The translations under genes and the position numbers were made by a program. Below, in pieces: positions 20,956 through 31,810 of a stretch of 64,000 bases of DNA; position 1 is the first letter of the stretch, and each line of letters starts with the position of its first letter. Under the pieces are notes generated by a model. The model ran no database searches, had not been told where the DNA came from, and saw nothing but the letters and a program-made list of their open reading frames with translations. Source of the stretch: Vitellaria paradoxa (taxonomy: Eukaryota; Streptophyta; Magnoliopsida; Ericales; Sapotaceae); NCBI GenBank assembly GCA_019916065.1, contig CM034237.1:19365752-19429751 (forward strand), read 5' to 3'.

Positions 20956-23237
20956 AAAGGGTGTTGGATAACCCCTTTTCCTCATTCTTATTGTACATAG
21001 TAGATTAGATTTTCTTTTCTTATTCGCTTATTTCCTTTAAGTTTGATTTTCTTATCTTATTTCATTTTCTTTTTTTTTTTTTATTTCTTCTTTTGTACTA
21101 ACTATTTCTCTGGTCTTATCGTCTCTTTATTTTTCTTTTTATTTTATTTCTAACCTTTTGCTCTTGTATAGTTTCTTTTGTTTTCTTCAAATAAGGAAGC
21201 TCTTGAGGTAATACCCTTCTTCTTTCTTTTATTTAATGTTGCATTTCTAGGTTTGGTACTTCATATATATAATTATTGTTATTGGGAGTGCTACAGAATC
21301 TAGGTTGGGGGGTGTTTTGGGTGATGCCTTAAGTGGCTTAAATAATGAGTGCATGCTTGATTTATTTTGTGCTACACTCTTATGTGTACCCTTTTTTGGC
21401 TATTGTTTTATGCTCATCGTCATGCTTACTATTGTACACTACAGACCCACATATGCACCATGGTTCTCACGTTGAGGACAATGTTTATTTTAGGTTAGGG
21501 GGTGGAGTTCATATGATGACTTTTGTGCTAAAAATTGCAAAATTATAAAATTTTTGAGCATCTTTGAGCTTGAATGCATGAATTTAGCACATTTATACCT
21601 GTATGTCAGCCATTTTGGTTTGGTTGATTGTGGAATTGAGTGAGAGAATGATATGTTAGTCATATTCAAGCATTAATAGGAAACTTAATTCAAGTTGAGT
21701 GTATCATGATCTTGTGCATTTTTGTGACTATCATGGAGAAGAGCTTATGTGCTTAGGAGTGAATTTTGTTAATATTGGTTAATTGAGCATTCTTAGACTA
21801 GGTAAAGATTTATACCCCTTAATAGTGAGCTTTTGAGCCTATTATTCTTTTCTTGAGGGGTTACACATAATCACAGCTCTTTTGTTCTTCACTTTGACTT
21901 TCAATGCTTCAATTGCATCATATACACTTGCACGAGTTTCATTTGGCACACTATGAGTTATTGCAAGCTTTGAACATGATGCTAGGCCTTCTTTGCTATT
22001 TTTGGGCCTCTTTGTCCTTCCTTGATAAGAAATTGCCTTAGGAACCAACTTGAAGCCTTTTCATTAAATTTTTGAGTTTTTCTTGATTCTCACCCCATCT
22101 ATTATCCCTTACACCCATTCACACAATTTAAGCCTCACCCTCACATGTCTTGGGTTGTGAAAGTGCCTCAATGTCTAAGTTGTAAATTTGGGTTGGGAAT
22201 GTAAGTTTTTGAGAGCAACATGAGGGAAAATGTTAGGAAGAGAATTCATACATTGTATAGTTCATTATTTAAAAAAGAAAAAAAGAACAAAAAAAAAATC
22301 ATTACTTTCGTTTCTGAAATTGTGGGACTTGTACATTGTTTGCAATAGTTGCAATTGTCCTTAGGGTAATATTTAGTGTGAATAAGCTTCTTGTTGGGAT
22401 CCTTGTAACGATTGGAAAGGAAATCAGTAAAGTGGGACTTGTGTGCACTCGAACATCTTTATCCCATGACATGTGCTTTGATTTCTATATCTTCCTTTGT
22501 TAACCACTAACCCTGGCCAAGTTACAACTGAAATAAAGACCTAGTGGATTCTAAGCAAGCAAATCTTGTATTGTGCATGTAGTGGTCTCATGTAGGTTAT
22601 GTGCTATGATCTCTTACACATCCATTGGAACATGGTTATGAGCTGTCCACTTGAACTTTAATTTAATTCACTCATTTGTTGTGGGGTTATGTGCAACTAG
22701 GATAGCTCATATGCTATTAGGTGAGTGTGAACCCTTGATGAGTGAATTTCTTTCTATGAGTGGTACTTTGTGAGCTTTTGAAGTCAAAACTTAGTTCCAT
22801 TTATGCTCTTGCAACCTTGTTGAACAAATAAAACAATTTTGTACACCTACTCTTTCTCTATTGATAGTCCATACATCTATGATTAGCACTTGAGAATTAT
22901 ACACGATATTTGGGTTTGTGACTTGTTAGACTTGAGCTTGGTTCATTTTTTATCTCAATCACTTTTTGACATCTTGAGACTAAACTATAGATGTTTATGG
23001 GTAGCATCACTGCAAACCCTCACAAGACCTTACTCGTCCACTAGGGGGAACCTAGGAGTTTAAAGGGCTTGTCTCACGTGCTAAGTGTGGCCATGTGTCT
23101 CCTATGAAAATGGACCTCTTTTTAGTTAGAATTGTTAGCCTTTCATTGGAATAATATGGTTCTACTTGGTATATGTTCATTTTCTTTTGTCATAATTCTT
23201 TCCATTCCTAGGGACTAGTAATGTCTAGGTTGGGGAG
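20956..23237 (+). other. Non-coding 3' region of nested Athila-like element
   Basis: No pol or other coding text. Long T-rich tract at 21000-21180. Two G-rich tracts resembling internal polypurine signals lie at about 21303-21312 (TTGGGGGGTG) and 21490-21501, the latter just after a GAGGACAATGTTTATTTTAG block. The GGAACCAACTTGAAGCC motif is near 22038 and the TTAACCACTAACCC block near 22500. The 62-nt conserved block is at 23011-23072. The same blocks occur in the same order in the 3' region of the first Athila-like element. Confidence 0.65.
23011..23072 (+). other. 62-nt conserved non-coding block of Athila-like elements, copy 2
   Basis: Matches 5238-5299 at 60 of 62 positions by direct comparison. 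It ends 165 bp before the 3' LTR. It keeps the TTTAAAGGGCTTGT end and the TCACAAGACCTTACTCGTCC core. Confidence 0.85.
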
Positions 23238-24893
23238 TGTGATTGCACGCAATCATTATCATTTCTTAACTTCATTTCACACTCTTCTTATGAACATTTT
23301 ATCAAGTAAAATTCATTTTTTACCTTGTTTTGATTACTTCTATGGTCTTTGTGTGTTTTTTATGGAAATGGAGGAACACAGCTTAAGGAAGCCAAGTTAG
23401 AAGTTGAAAGTTGCAATCCGAGCCGAATCAAGTTACCTTGGGCACACACAGCTTGGTGCATAAGATCTTGGGCGCCCGACTGTGTCATCGCTTGGGCACT
23501 CGCCGATGCTCAACTTTGCTGGACTCTCTTAGGACTTTCATCAAACACTTGGCTGAGATGAACTTGGGTGCCCGACTGAGCACCTCTTGGGCGATCGCCT
23601 GTGTGACACCTTGGGCGCCCACTGAGAGCAAGTTTCTAACCTCTATCTCAAGACTTATATCGATCACGTGGGGTGTGCAGGGACTTAGGTGCACACCAAG
23701 TGAGGCTGGGGCGCCCGCGACGTTCCTCCAGTAGACTTTGAATATTAATTTCAAATCATAAATTTACATTTATACCCTTGATTTGTGTACGCCTATAAAT
23801 GGGCTAAATACTAATGTAAAAGGAGAGGTTACATTACATTTATGTGTTAGGTTTTTGTTTAACTTTTTTGGAGGGTGATTTTGCTCTTCTCTCTCCTAGG
23901 GTTTACATGTAAGTTTTTTTTTCCTTAATATTTCAATTTAAAGCACTTCATTTTTGTTCTTTGTCTTTCATTGTTACTTCGTACTTGTTTCTTTTATATT
24001 AATGGATGGTGTGCAAGTTTATTTTCCTCTTCGAAGTTCAATTATGTTAGGCTAGGATTGCTACTTGGCTTCAAATCATTGAAGGTGGTGTGGTAGTTTG
24101 GTGAACTCAAACGTAAAAGGTTTTATTTCAATGAAATATATTTTTGATTTCTAATGGGAATTTCATCGTAAGTTAGGGTTCTTTCAAAATCAACTTGCCC
24201 GTGTTATCCCGATGAGTTAGAAACATATTTTTTAAAACCCAAATTAGGTGTTTCTACAAAATCAAATCACCCGTGTTATAATCAAAGCTTGGGTACAATT
24301 GGCCACTTGTGTATACCAAGTGTTTGATTCAATGGCCTGGTGATTTTGGAACCTATTTTCCTAAAACCATAACTTGAGGTTTTCTTAAGAAATCGATTCA
24401 CCTGTGTTACAATCGAAGCCTAGTTACGAGTTGACACTCGTGCACACTAGGTGTTCAATTCAATGTCTCGATGAGTTCGAAACTAATTTCAAAAACCTCC
24501 ACTTATCTTGAGTTCCATAAATTAGGTTTTAAAAGAAATATCTTTTAACCTAGCAATACATGTGCAATTGCTAGGTTGAGTTATCGACGCGTTTGAGTAA
24601 ACCAATACTATTCCACTACTGGATTTGGTTCGGAGTCAAGATTTTCTTAATTATTTTATTTTGTTAATATTTTCATTTAATATCATAATTCCTTCACTCC
24701 ACCATTCTCAACCATTCCATACTCAAGCATATTTTTAATCTAAAAATTAGTTTAGATTAAATTAGGGCCACCTACTAACTAAGAGAACAAATCTAGAGTT
24801 TTTAACAAAGCCCTCCCTGTGGAGATGACATCAGTTCTCACCGAATAAAACTACGACTCCCCTCTTACACTTGAGAGGTAAAACCTGAACACA
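23238..24893 (+). repeat. 3' LTR of nested Athila-like element
   Basis: Begins TGTGATTGCACGCAATCAT right after the purine tract GTTGGGGAG and ends near CTTGAGAGGTAAAACCTGAA plus CACA. A GC-rich segment (about 23430-23730) holds several copies of a TTGGGCGCCCGACTG-like motif. A TATA-like CTATAAATGGG follows at 23793. The 3' terminal block (CCCTGTGGAGATGACATC) is the Athila signature. About 1.66 kb, similar to the first Athila-like LTR. Tat pol resumes directly after it. Confidence 0.82.
23793..23803 (+). promoter_or_regulatory. TATA-like box in nested element LTR
   Basis: CTATAAATGGG lies downstream of the GC-rich repeats, at a position equivalent to the TATA-like box in the first Athila-like LTR. 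Confidence 0.5.
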
Positions 24894-24899
24894 TTTTAG

Positions 24900-25985
24900 G
24901 GTCGGTCATTCATCCTAACAAGGTGCAGAATTTTCTTTATGAAATACATGAAGAGGTTTATGGGGCACATACTGGGGACAGGTCCTTAGCTCATAGGGTA
25001 ATTACCCAAGGCCATTAGTAGTCAAGGATGGGAAGAGATGCTTAGGCCTATGTTTAGAGGTGTAAGAAATGCCAAAAGTTTGCTCTAGTTCCTCATCCAC
25101 CTACTCAGGAGTTTAGCCCTCTTACAGATTCATGGTCATTTGCTCAATAGGGTCTTGATATAGTGGAACCAGTGCCTACTACCCCTAGAAACCGAAAGTG
25201 GTTAGTGGTCATCTCAAATTATTTTACTAAGTGGGTGGAGGCAAAGCCCTTGGCTTATATCAAGGATGTAGATATTATTCGTTTCACATGGAAGAACATC
25301 ATTACAAGATATGGTATCCCTAGGACACTTATTTCTGATAATGGGACATAGTTTGATAGCTTTCCATTTAGGGAATATTGTTCTAGGTATGGAATCAAGA
25401 ATGTGCACTTATCATCTACCTACCCTGAAAGTAATGGACAAGCTTAGGTTTCTAACAAGGTCATTTTAAGTGGTATCAAGAAGAATCTAAAAGTAGCTAA
25501 AGGCAAATAGGTTAAAGAACTTCCAACAGTGCTATAGATGTACAGAACTACTCCGAGTAGATCCAAAGGTGAGTCACCATTTTCTCTTGCTTATGGAATA
25601 GAAGTAGTAATTCCAATTAAGGTTGGCATGCGTACTATTCGTATAACAGCCTTTGATCAAGGAGAGAATGATAAAACAATGAGTGTCAGCTTGCATTTGC
25701 TTGATGAGAAAAGAGAATTAGCTGCAATAAGATTAGCATCTTATCAACAAGAAATGAAAATGAAGTTTAATAAGGGTGTTAAGCCACGAGAGTTCAAAGT
25801 TGATGATTTTGTTCTCGAGAAGTTAATGGGGACAAGAAGAAACCCTACTGAAGGCAAGCTGGTCCATTTTGAGTTACTGAAATACTCGGCAATGGAGCTT
25901 ATCGTTTGGTTGATATGAAAGGAAGACATGTGAAAAGACCATGGAATGTTATCCATTTGAAGCTATTCTATACGTAAGAACTCAA
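24900..25985 (+). pseudogene. Tat integrase (broken)
   Basis: Resumes the Tat pol after the nested insertion: HPNKVQNFLYEIHEEVYGAH, RSLAHRVITQG and CKKCQKFA form the HHCC zinc region. The core has FAQ, a TAG, GLDIV with the first Asp (25156-25170), TKWVEAKPLAYIKDVD, and LISDNGT with the second Asp. The catalytic Glu motif reads NGQA, TAG, VSNK, so the Glu codon itself is a stop. The C-terminal part (25538-25918) is open: MYRTTPSRSKGESPFSLAYG, then KPREFKVDDFVLEKL. Four stops sit at conserved Trp positions (for example 25150 and 25510). Confidence 0.87.
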
Positions 25986-26083
25986 TGCAATTTTATTAAT
26001 TGATAAAACAGCAATGTGAATGAACCATTTCAGAGACATATGTGAAATTAATGGAATGTCCATATGGGTTTTCTAGTTGTGAC

Positions 26084-26438
26084 AGTCAGAAAAGAATAGT
26101 CTCACTAGTTCATCCCAATAGTTGACTTAGAAAATAATAGTCCCGCTATTTTATCCTATTAGCCAACTTAGAAAAGAATAGTCTCACTAGTTCATCTTAG
26201 TGTTTAACTCAAAAAAGAATAGTCCTATTGATTCATCTCAGCGGTTGACTCAAAAAAGAATAGTCTCACTGGTTCATACCAATGTTTGACTCGGAAAAGA
26301 ATAAGTCCCACTGGATGATCCCAATGGTTGACTCAAAAAAGATGATAGACCTACTAGTTCATCCCAATGGTTAATTCAAACAAGACTGAACTCACCATTT
26401 TCATTCCAGTAGATAACTCAAAAATGGCTTGACTCACT
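26084..26438 (+). repeat. 41-bp minisatellite in Tat 3' region
   Basis: About 8.5 imperfect units of roughly 41 bp, each containing CTCAAAAAAGAATAGTC and a variant of TTCATCCCAATGGTTGA. The array follows pol directly. Tandem arrays between pol and the 3' LTR are common in the Tat/Ogre lineage. Confidence 0.88.
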
Positions 26439-27089
26439 TTATCTATAAAGGAGATTTTTTTTAGTTCATTTTGAATTATAAGTCAAAAATGTGAATTTGG
26501 TCTATGTACAGATCAAAATTTCTCACTAAACTTGGGCATTACTTAACTCACAGAAACTTAATTGAAAGGAAAATTAATGTCCCGACCACATTGCATGAGA
26601 AAACATCATGTGAAATCAATTATGGTGCAAGATAGTTAAAGTAAGAAGGCTACCAAACACATTAAATATGGTCAACTACATACTAAAGGCTATTTCACTT
26701 CAATTTATGGTGGTTACAGTCAATACACTTGATCAAATTGTCATATTTATCTCATATATGTGAATATTTTATATATGCTTTACGCTTACCATTTTCTGAG
26801 TTGCGCTATTTATAAGTTATCATATCACAAATGTAGAGTGCTTGGGCTTAACTCAAAAAGCATATTAATTGTTTAAGTTTTGAGATTGAGTACTTATCAT
26901 TCACTGGACAAAATTGTTGCTTGGGTTTTAAACTTTATCTTAAGGATAAGGTTAACTAATTATAAAGCATTCAACAGAAGCAGTTACTATTTGCTAACAC
27001 AACAATATCAACCAAAAAGAGAAAAAGTATTTCATTAATATTTTAAAAATTGAAGTACATCAAGGTTAGTTATATGAAAATAAAAACCC
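26439..27089. other. Non-coding spacer of Tat element
   Basis: AT-rich sequence between the minisatellite and the 3' end of the antisense gene. No coding frame or repeat was supported. Confidence 0.4.
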
Positions 27090-29860
27090 TAATCATCCTT
27101 GATGTCTTCTTTTATAACTTCTTTAGCAATTGTATCAATGTGTTCCTCAGTAATTTTTTTAATTATTTTTGTGGCAATGGGGGCTAGTACATCATCAGTT
27201 GGTTCATTTATGTTTTTGATGTGTAGTGATTGCACTTGAACTGCTTTGGTGGCACTGTCCACTTCCTATTCTTCTTCCTCATCCTTAACTCTATCCCCAC
27301 CAAATATCTCAATAGTTGGAGTCTGAAGAGGCCTATCGAAGCTTAAAGGAGGTATCACTTCATCAAGTTAAGGCCATGGAACGTTCCTATAGGTATCAGA
27401 GGTAGGATTAATCCTTAATTTCTTTATAGAAGCCTCCCAACCTGCTAGAAAATACTCGTTCTTGGAGCCAATCATCTGCTACAGATAATCAGAATGAAGA
27501 ATTTTAAGTTCCTTGGAATGACTCTCTTCCAAGTTCTTGATGGCTTGATCTTTCTTCAGCAAAGTGTCTGACTTACCCTTCAGCTCAACTATTAGTTTTT
27601 CCCTCTCAGTCCTCAAGTTTAAAAGCTCTAGTCTATACTTGGAGATCTCCTTTACCATTTTCTTGCTTGGCTTTCATTGCAGAGAGCTTGGCATCTTTGG
27701 TGGCCGCTTGACGTGTCTTTTCTATCAATTCTTCATCCTTAGCTGTAAGGAGCTTTTCCAAGACTCCAACTTTGGATTCATTGGACGTCACTTTCTACTC
27801 GGCAATGTCTTTTTTTGATTTGGCAGCTTCCATTTGCTTCTTTATTTCTTTCTCATTTGCCAGAGCCTTGTGAAGTCTACCCTTGAGTCCACTAACCTCA
27901 GTCTCATTATCATTAATCTTTCAATGCATGTATTGGAGATGAGAGGTAGCTTCCAATAGATATAATAAGTTCTGTAGGAATTAATGAATAAGGTCAAAGA
28001 GAAAGTAAAAGCAAAAAAGTAAAAAATAAAAATAAATAAATAAACAAAAAAAGAAGAAAGAAAATAAAGTTATAAGAAAACTTACTGTGCAAGCATTTTT
28101 TATCAGAGTATCTAAGAACTCTACTAGAGTAATCTTCCTCAATTTTTTGTTGGTTATGAGGAAGAGCAACTGCTTTGGCGTCCTCGGTAGAATGAATGGA
28201 GGCTGAATCTCGAATGGTGAAGGGACGACCACTCAAAGACGACCATTCAGAGATTCATCACAAGGGACAATGATTTTGGGGTTGAAAAGAAGGGCATCAT
28301 GAATGGTGTTCTTTGGAAAGATAGTTTCAAAGGAAGAGGTCCATACCTCTTAGCTTCAAAGGGGACAGAACTAGGATGTCTTAGTGGTGGTGGTCAGGAG
28401 AAACTAGTCGGTGTCGAGGAAGATGGTTTAATGGGTTTTGTTGAAGTAGAGGAAGGAAGAGGGTCTTCTAGAGGAGGAAGAGCCTTGAACATGACCAATT
28501 CGTTGGAGGGAATGACCTTTTGCTTCTTTGCCATTTGAGGGTCATCCTCCACTAATCAGGGGCATTTGATAGAGTCATCAAAGACTTCAAGGACAATTAC
28601 CTCTGAGTCGTCCTTCTTCTTATTTGTTAGCTTAGCTTTCTGGGTGACCTTTGCCTTATTCTCAACTTTTCTCGTTTTGGCCATCTTAGCCTTCTTCTTC
28701 TTTGCATTTAGCTTAGCTTCTTTCTTTAAACTTTGTTGGGGGAGCCATTTGGTCCTTAGAATCTTTGATTGGAGTGAGAGAGATTACTTCATCTTCTTCC
28801 TCTTCTTCCTTGAGCAATCTTTGAGCATGTGGATCCACATTTACAGAAGCCTGCTTGGCAGGATGGATTGGTTGGACTGGATGGACTAGAATAGCTAGGG
28901 GAATGGCAAATAGAGGTAAAGGCACCTAATCCTTATGTTTCATGCGTAAAAGGCTTGTTTCTCCTTGGAAGTGGATGTCAACCACTTCTGGAGTCTGTTG
29001 ATTGCCTCACTAATTGCAAAACCTTGAGAGGGGATAAAGGATCTATAGCTCGACATGAAATTAAAAAGAATTATGGCAGCTCCGGCAAATGGATATAGCT
29101 CTGGACCTCTGAGAAATTTCCAGACTTCTTCCAAATGTGCTTTATTAGCACAATTTCCCTTAGCCCAAGATTTCTTTGCTTGCTCAACTGCATAAAGAAG
29201 AAATTCTTTGCTTACTCAACTGCATAAAGAAGAAAGAGATATTTAGTTTTAATCATTTTTCAAAAAGAATGAACACAAGATTAATAGATAAATGAAAATC
29301 TAAAGCTTGTCGACTTGGGCCCAAAGACATTAGAGAACTGTAGAAAAGGTATCTTCATCCGGATTATGCTTCCAATGTGCACTAACAACATTGGTGTCAT
29401 CTTCCAAACCTTTAATGTTGTCAGGAAACATGTGAACTAAAGCCCTTTCTGCTCGGAACTTCAGGTAACACTTGCCCTTATTCTTCTTGACCTTTAAAAT
29501 ATTATAACAATAAAATAAATCCCATTTGTGATATGAAATCCACACCACTGATTGATTTCATTCACTCCATTCACTATCCTATAGAAGTTATGGATGACAC
29601 ACCTAGGAGAGAGGTTAAGTCTAAGCATTATTGAACAGAGGAAGCGGTTTAGAGGGAATCTAAGACCTCCTTCAGTGATGGCAACTATTGGGAACTCCCC
29701 AGGTTCACAATCCCTTTCGCGAGAGAGTTTAATACCTATGTTGGAGAGAATATTATATTTCTGTTTCAAGACTTTAATTTTTTCCTCAGAGCTAAGCTCA
29801 TTAGTTAGTTTACTTATGTTTTATATAAAGGGAAAGCAGAAGAATGAGAAGAAATAGAAT
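27090..29860 (-). pseudogene. Degenerate antisense gene (aORF) of Tat element
   Basis: Read on the minus strand, a long decayed gene is visible. The N-terminal part (29769-29330) has FPIVAITEGGLRFPLNRFLC, LNLSPRCVIHNFYRIVNGVN and KCYLKFRAERALVHMFPDNI. After a probable intron (about 29330-29140) come WKFLRGPELYPFAGA and ISEAINRLQKWLTSTSKEK. Then a Lys-rich stretch resembling a nuclear signal (NAKKKKAKMAKTRK, about 28720-28670), Ser/Pro-rich text, and a coiled-coil segment (LIVELKGKSDTLLKKDQAIK, about 27590-27540). The tail has SKNEYFLAGWEASIKKL. Antisense ORFs of unknown role with this layout are known in plant Tat elements. Multiple stops mean it is dead here. Confidence 0.68.
29171..29245. 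repeat. 33-bp tandem duplication in aORF intron region
   Basis: TTTCTTTGCTTGCTCAACTG plus CATAAAGAAGAAA is repeated once with one substitution in the second copy. It lies at the inferred intron-exon border of the antisense gene. Confidence 0.8.
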
Positions 29861-30350
29861 GTTACAAGATTTTTTAGTATTCGCCAGAAAGGAAACCTTA
29901 AGTAGGGATGCGGAGTCATCAATGGAGGAAAGACTGCAGAAGAGATTTGGAAAAAATCAGAAGGTAAGATTCTCGAAAAGAAATAAGAATGGCAGATGAA
30001 GGTTATATCTATATATACATACTTGTATTGAAGAAGCTAAGAGATGAAACAAGTGGCAAAAATCTCATTTATCACCATCTCTGTTTTCAAATTGTCATTT
30101 ATGAAAAAAGGGTGCAGTAGCTTTAGGGTTCCGTACAGATGGCATAACGCGCTTAAAAGATGAAGAGATACACCAAGCATCATAAATGAGGCAACCATAA
30201 AACCAATTATGGTAAAGCACGTCAAAAGTAAGGTAATAATGAGACACATGAAAGAATTTTTTACAGGTAAGAGTTATATTTTATAAATATTTTTCTTTAC
30301 TCAGGTTCTGCTCGGGTAAATAGTTTACCCTGACCAGAGTAGGAGCATAA
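29861..30350. other. Spacer between aORF and 3' LTR of Tat element
   Basis: Probable 5' flank and promoter side of the antisense gene, and the region before the 3' LTR. The bases just before the LTR (GAGTAGGAGCATAA) are the only purine-rich candidate for a polypurine tract. No coding frame is supported. Confidence 0.4.
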
Positions 30351-31040
30351 TGTAAGTACAAAAATCAACAGGAACATATGACATTGCCCCGAGCACAAAT
30401 ACAAGTAAGTAAGATTATGCTTGGCACTAATCTAATGAATGGGTGGGTCCTACCATTCAATATAGTAATATTGATTCTATAGTAATGAATGGGTGGGTCC
30501 CCACCATTCAAGTTAGTATGATTCTAACCATAAATACAAAATAGTAATAAATAAACTAAATTTATTACCTCATATTTAGTTCCATTAGTTCAATACATTA
30601 TAACTGACAGATATATGCGACATCTAGACATTTTTCATGATTTTACTTTAGCCATTATATTCATTTTTCTTACGCACATTTAATGTTAGGTGAAAAACAT
30701 TAATGGATGAATGGAATGCATTTAAGACAAAATAAATCGTCGTACACACTGATATATATATACAAAATACATAATCATTACACTTTAATTATTTATTTAT
30801 TCTATCTTATTAAAATATAAGACTTAGCCTTAAAATTTAGATACGTTTACTATTATCAACTGTTTACTTTATTCTTTTTATTACAACTTTCTCAAGCCTA
30901 TTCAGACTTTATCATCATATGGTTTTTTGGTCGGTAATCTTTTTTAATTATTTCCTCTAACTTCTCTTACTATGCGGGATTGTATTCTACTTTTTTGGTT
31001 GGCGTCTTGAACAAGTCAGGTGATATTTTATTACTGGACA
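30351..31040 (+). repeat. 3' LTR of Tat element
   Basis: Pairs with 13380-13904 and is followed by AAAAT, matching the left flank. Relative to the 5' copy it has a tandem duplication of the GAATGGGTGGGTCC segment (about 30437-30515) and an extra AT-rich piece of about 120 bp (about 30745-30867). The two LTRs also differ by many substitutions, so the insertion is old. Confidence 0.9.
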
Positions 31041-31118
31041 AAAATATAATATGTAAAAATAAAAATAAAATATAAAATACATTTAGCATTTTACCGGTAA
31101 TAATTAAAACTTATATAA

Positions 31119-31284
31119 GTTAGTTTGGAGTAAGAAAAAATGAGATAAATTGAGATAAATTGTGGTTTGGGGAGAGTTCGTAATGCATGCAGTGAGAAAA
31201 AAAAATTGATGTGATATAAAGTTAACAGAGATTTATAGAGATTTTCAGATATTTTCAATAAAAAATGGCATGCCAAACGCAGCC
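31119..31284 (-). mobile_element. Short MITE, same family as 45572-46095
   Basis: Left end AGTTAGTTTGGAGTAAG and right end GCCAAACGCAGCCT form imperfect inverted ends. Internal text (GATTTTCAGATATTTTCA) is the reverse complement of that near the left end of the 45.6-kb element. It is a short internally deleted copy. Confidence 0.6.
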
Positions 31285-31810
31285 TATATATATATATAAG
31301 ACATGACTATATTATAAGATTTGAGGGTCCGACATCACTTGAAAATTGTTAATTCAGCGGACAGCAATGATTGGAGGTGGGCTACAACAGTTAGCCTCAC
31401 TTTTCTACATACATCACCTGAATTCAATTTGCCAGCTACCTGTCGATCTGACATACACATTGGAACATCCTTTTCCGCATTGCTCACAATAATCAACCCT
31501 CGATAAGAATTATTTCCCTGTTAGCAAAGTTATTTGTTGCTTGTCTTCTAGAATACTACGAAGCAAACGAATTAATGTCAAACTTGGGGTACAGCTGTTT
31601 TTTTGTCTTATTCCCCATCTTTCTATAGTTAACTACAACTGGTAGAATTTTGTTATAACTATTTCTGCTGTTCCCTTCAAGCTTCTGCCATTACTGATCA
31701 TCGATCCCAACAAATGATGCACACGATCTATGTCATATTTGTTCACATTGGGAATATTGAGTCTTTAACAGCTGTCCTAGGTATCCACAGAGGACTATAA
31801 AAATAAATAA

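Larger units (their letters stand above)
18830..24893 (+). mobile_element. Pol-less Athila-like element (TR-GAG candidate) nested in the Tat pol
   Basis: It interrupts the Tat frame between ARFWL (about 18810) and HPNKVQNFLYEIHE (about 24911). Inside are a tRNA-Asp-type primer site (18885-18902), gag (19133-20370), a small ORF (20368-20955), 2.3 kb of non-coding 3' sequence and a 3' LTR (23238-24893). No protease, RT or integrase text was seen in any frame between gag and the LTR. The expected 5' LTR is absent: only about 50-60 bp separate Tat coding sequence from the primer site. Gag-only elements with LTRs are known in plants as TR-GAG. Assignment here is an inference. Confidence 0.8.
13380..31040 (+). 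mobile_element. Tat-lineage Ty3/gypsy retrotransposon (nested host element)
   Basis: The LTRs start identically (TGTAAGTACAAAAATC at 13380 and 30351) and end near 13904 and at 31040. The flanks are AAAAT on both sides (13375-13379, 31041-31045), a perfect 5-bp duplication that fixes the boundaries. Between them are a tRNA primer site, gag, protease, RT, RNase H, the extra archaeal-type RNase H typical of Tat elements, integrase, a minisatellite and an antisense gene. The element is about 17.7 kb in total. Removing the nested Athila-like insertion (about 18830-24893) leaves roughly 11.6 kb, a normal Tat size. All frames carry many stops. Confidence 0.92.

Noticed and set aside
23349..23754. 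Three overlapping open frames on both strands in the nested LTR
   Set aside because: They translate the GC-rich motif array of the LTR. No shared protein text with other copies or known families.
26084..26438. CRISPR-like array
   Set aside because: Units are adjacent and diverged with no unique spacers, and the context is a plant retrotransposon. It is a minisatellite.
28566..28889. Plus-strand Phe-rich open frame
   Set aside because: Opposite-strand shadow of the Lys-rich part of the antisense gene.
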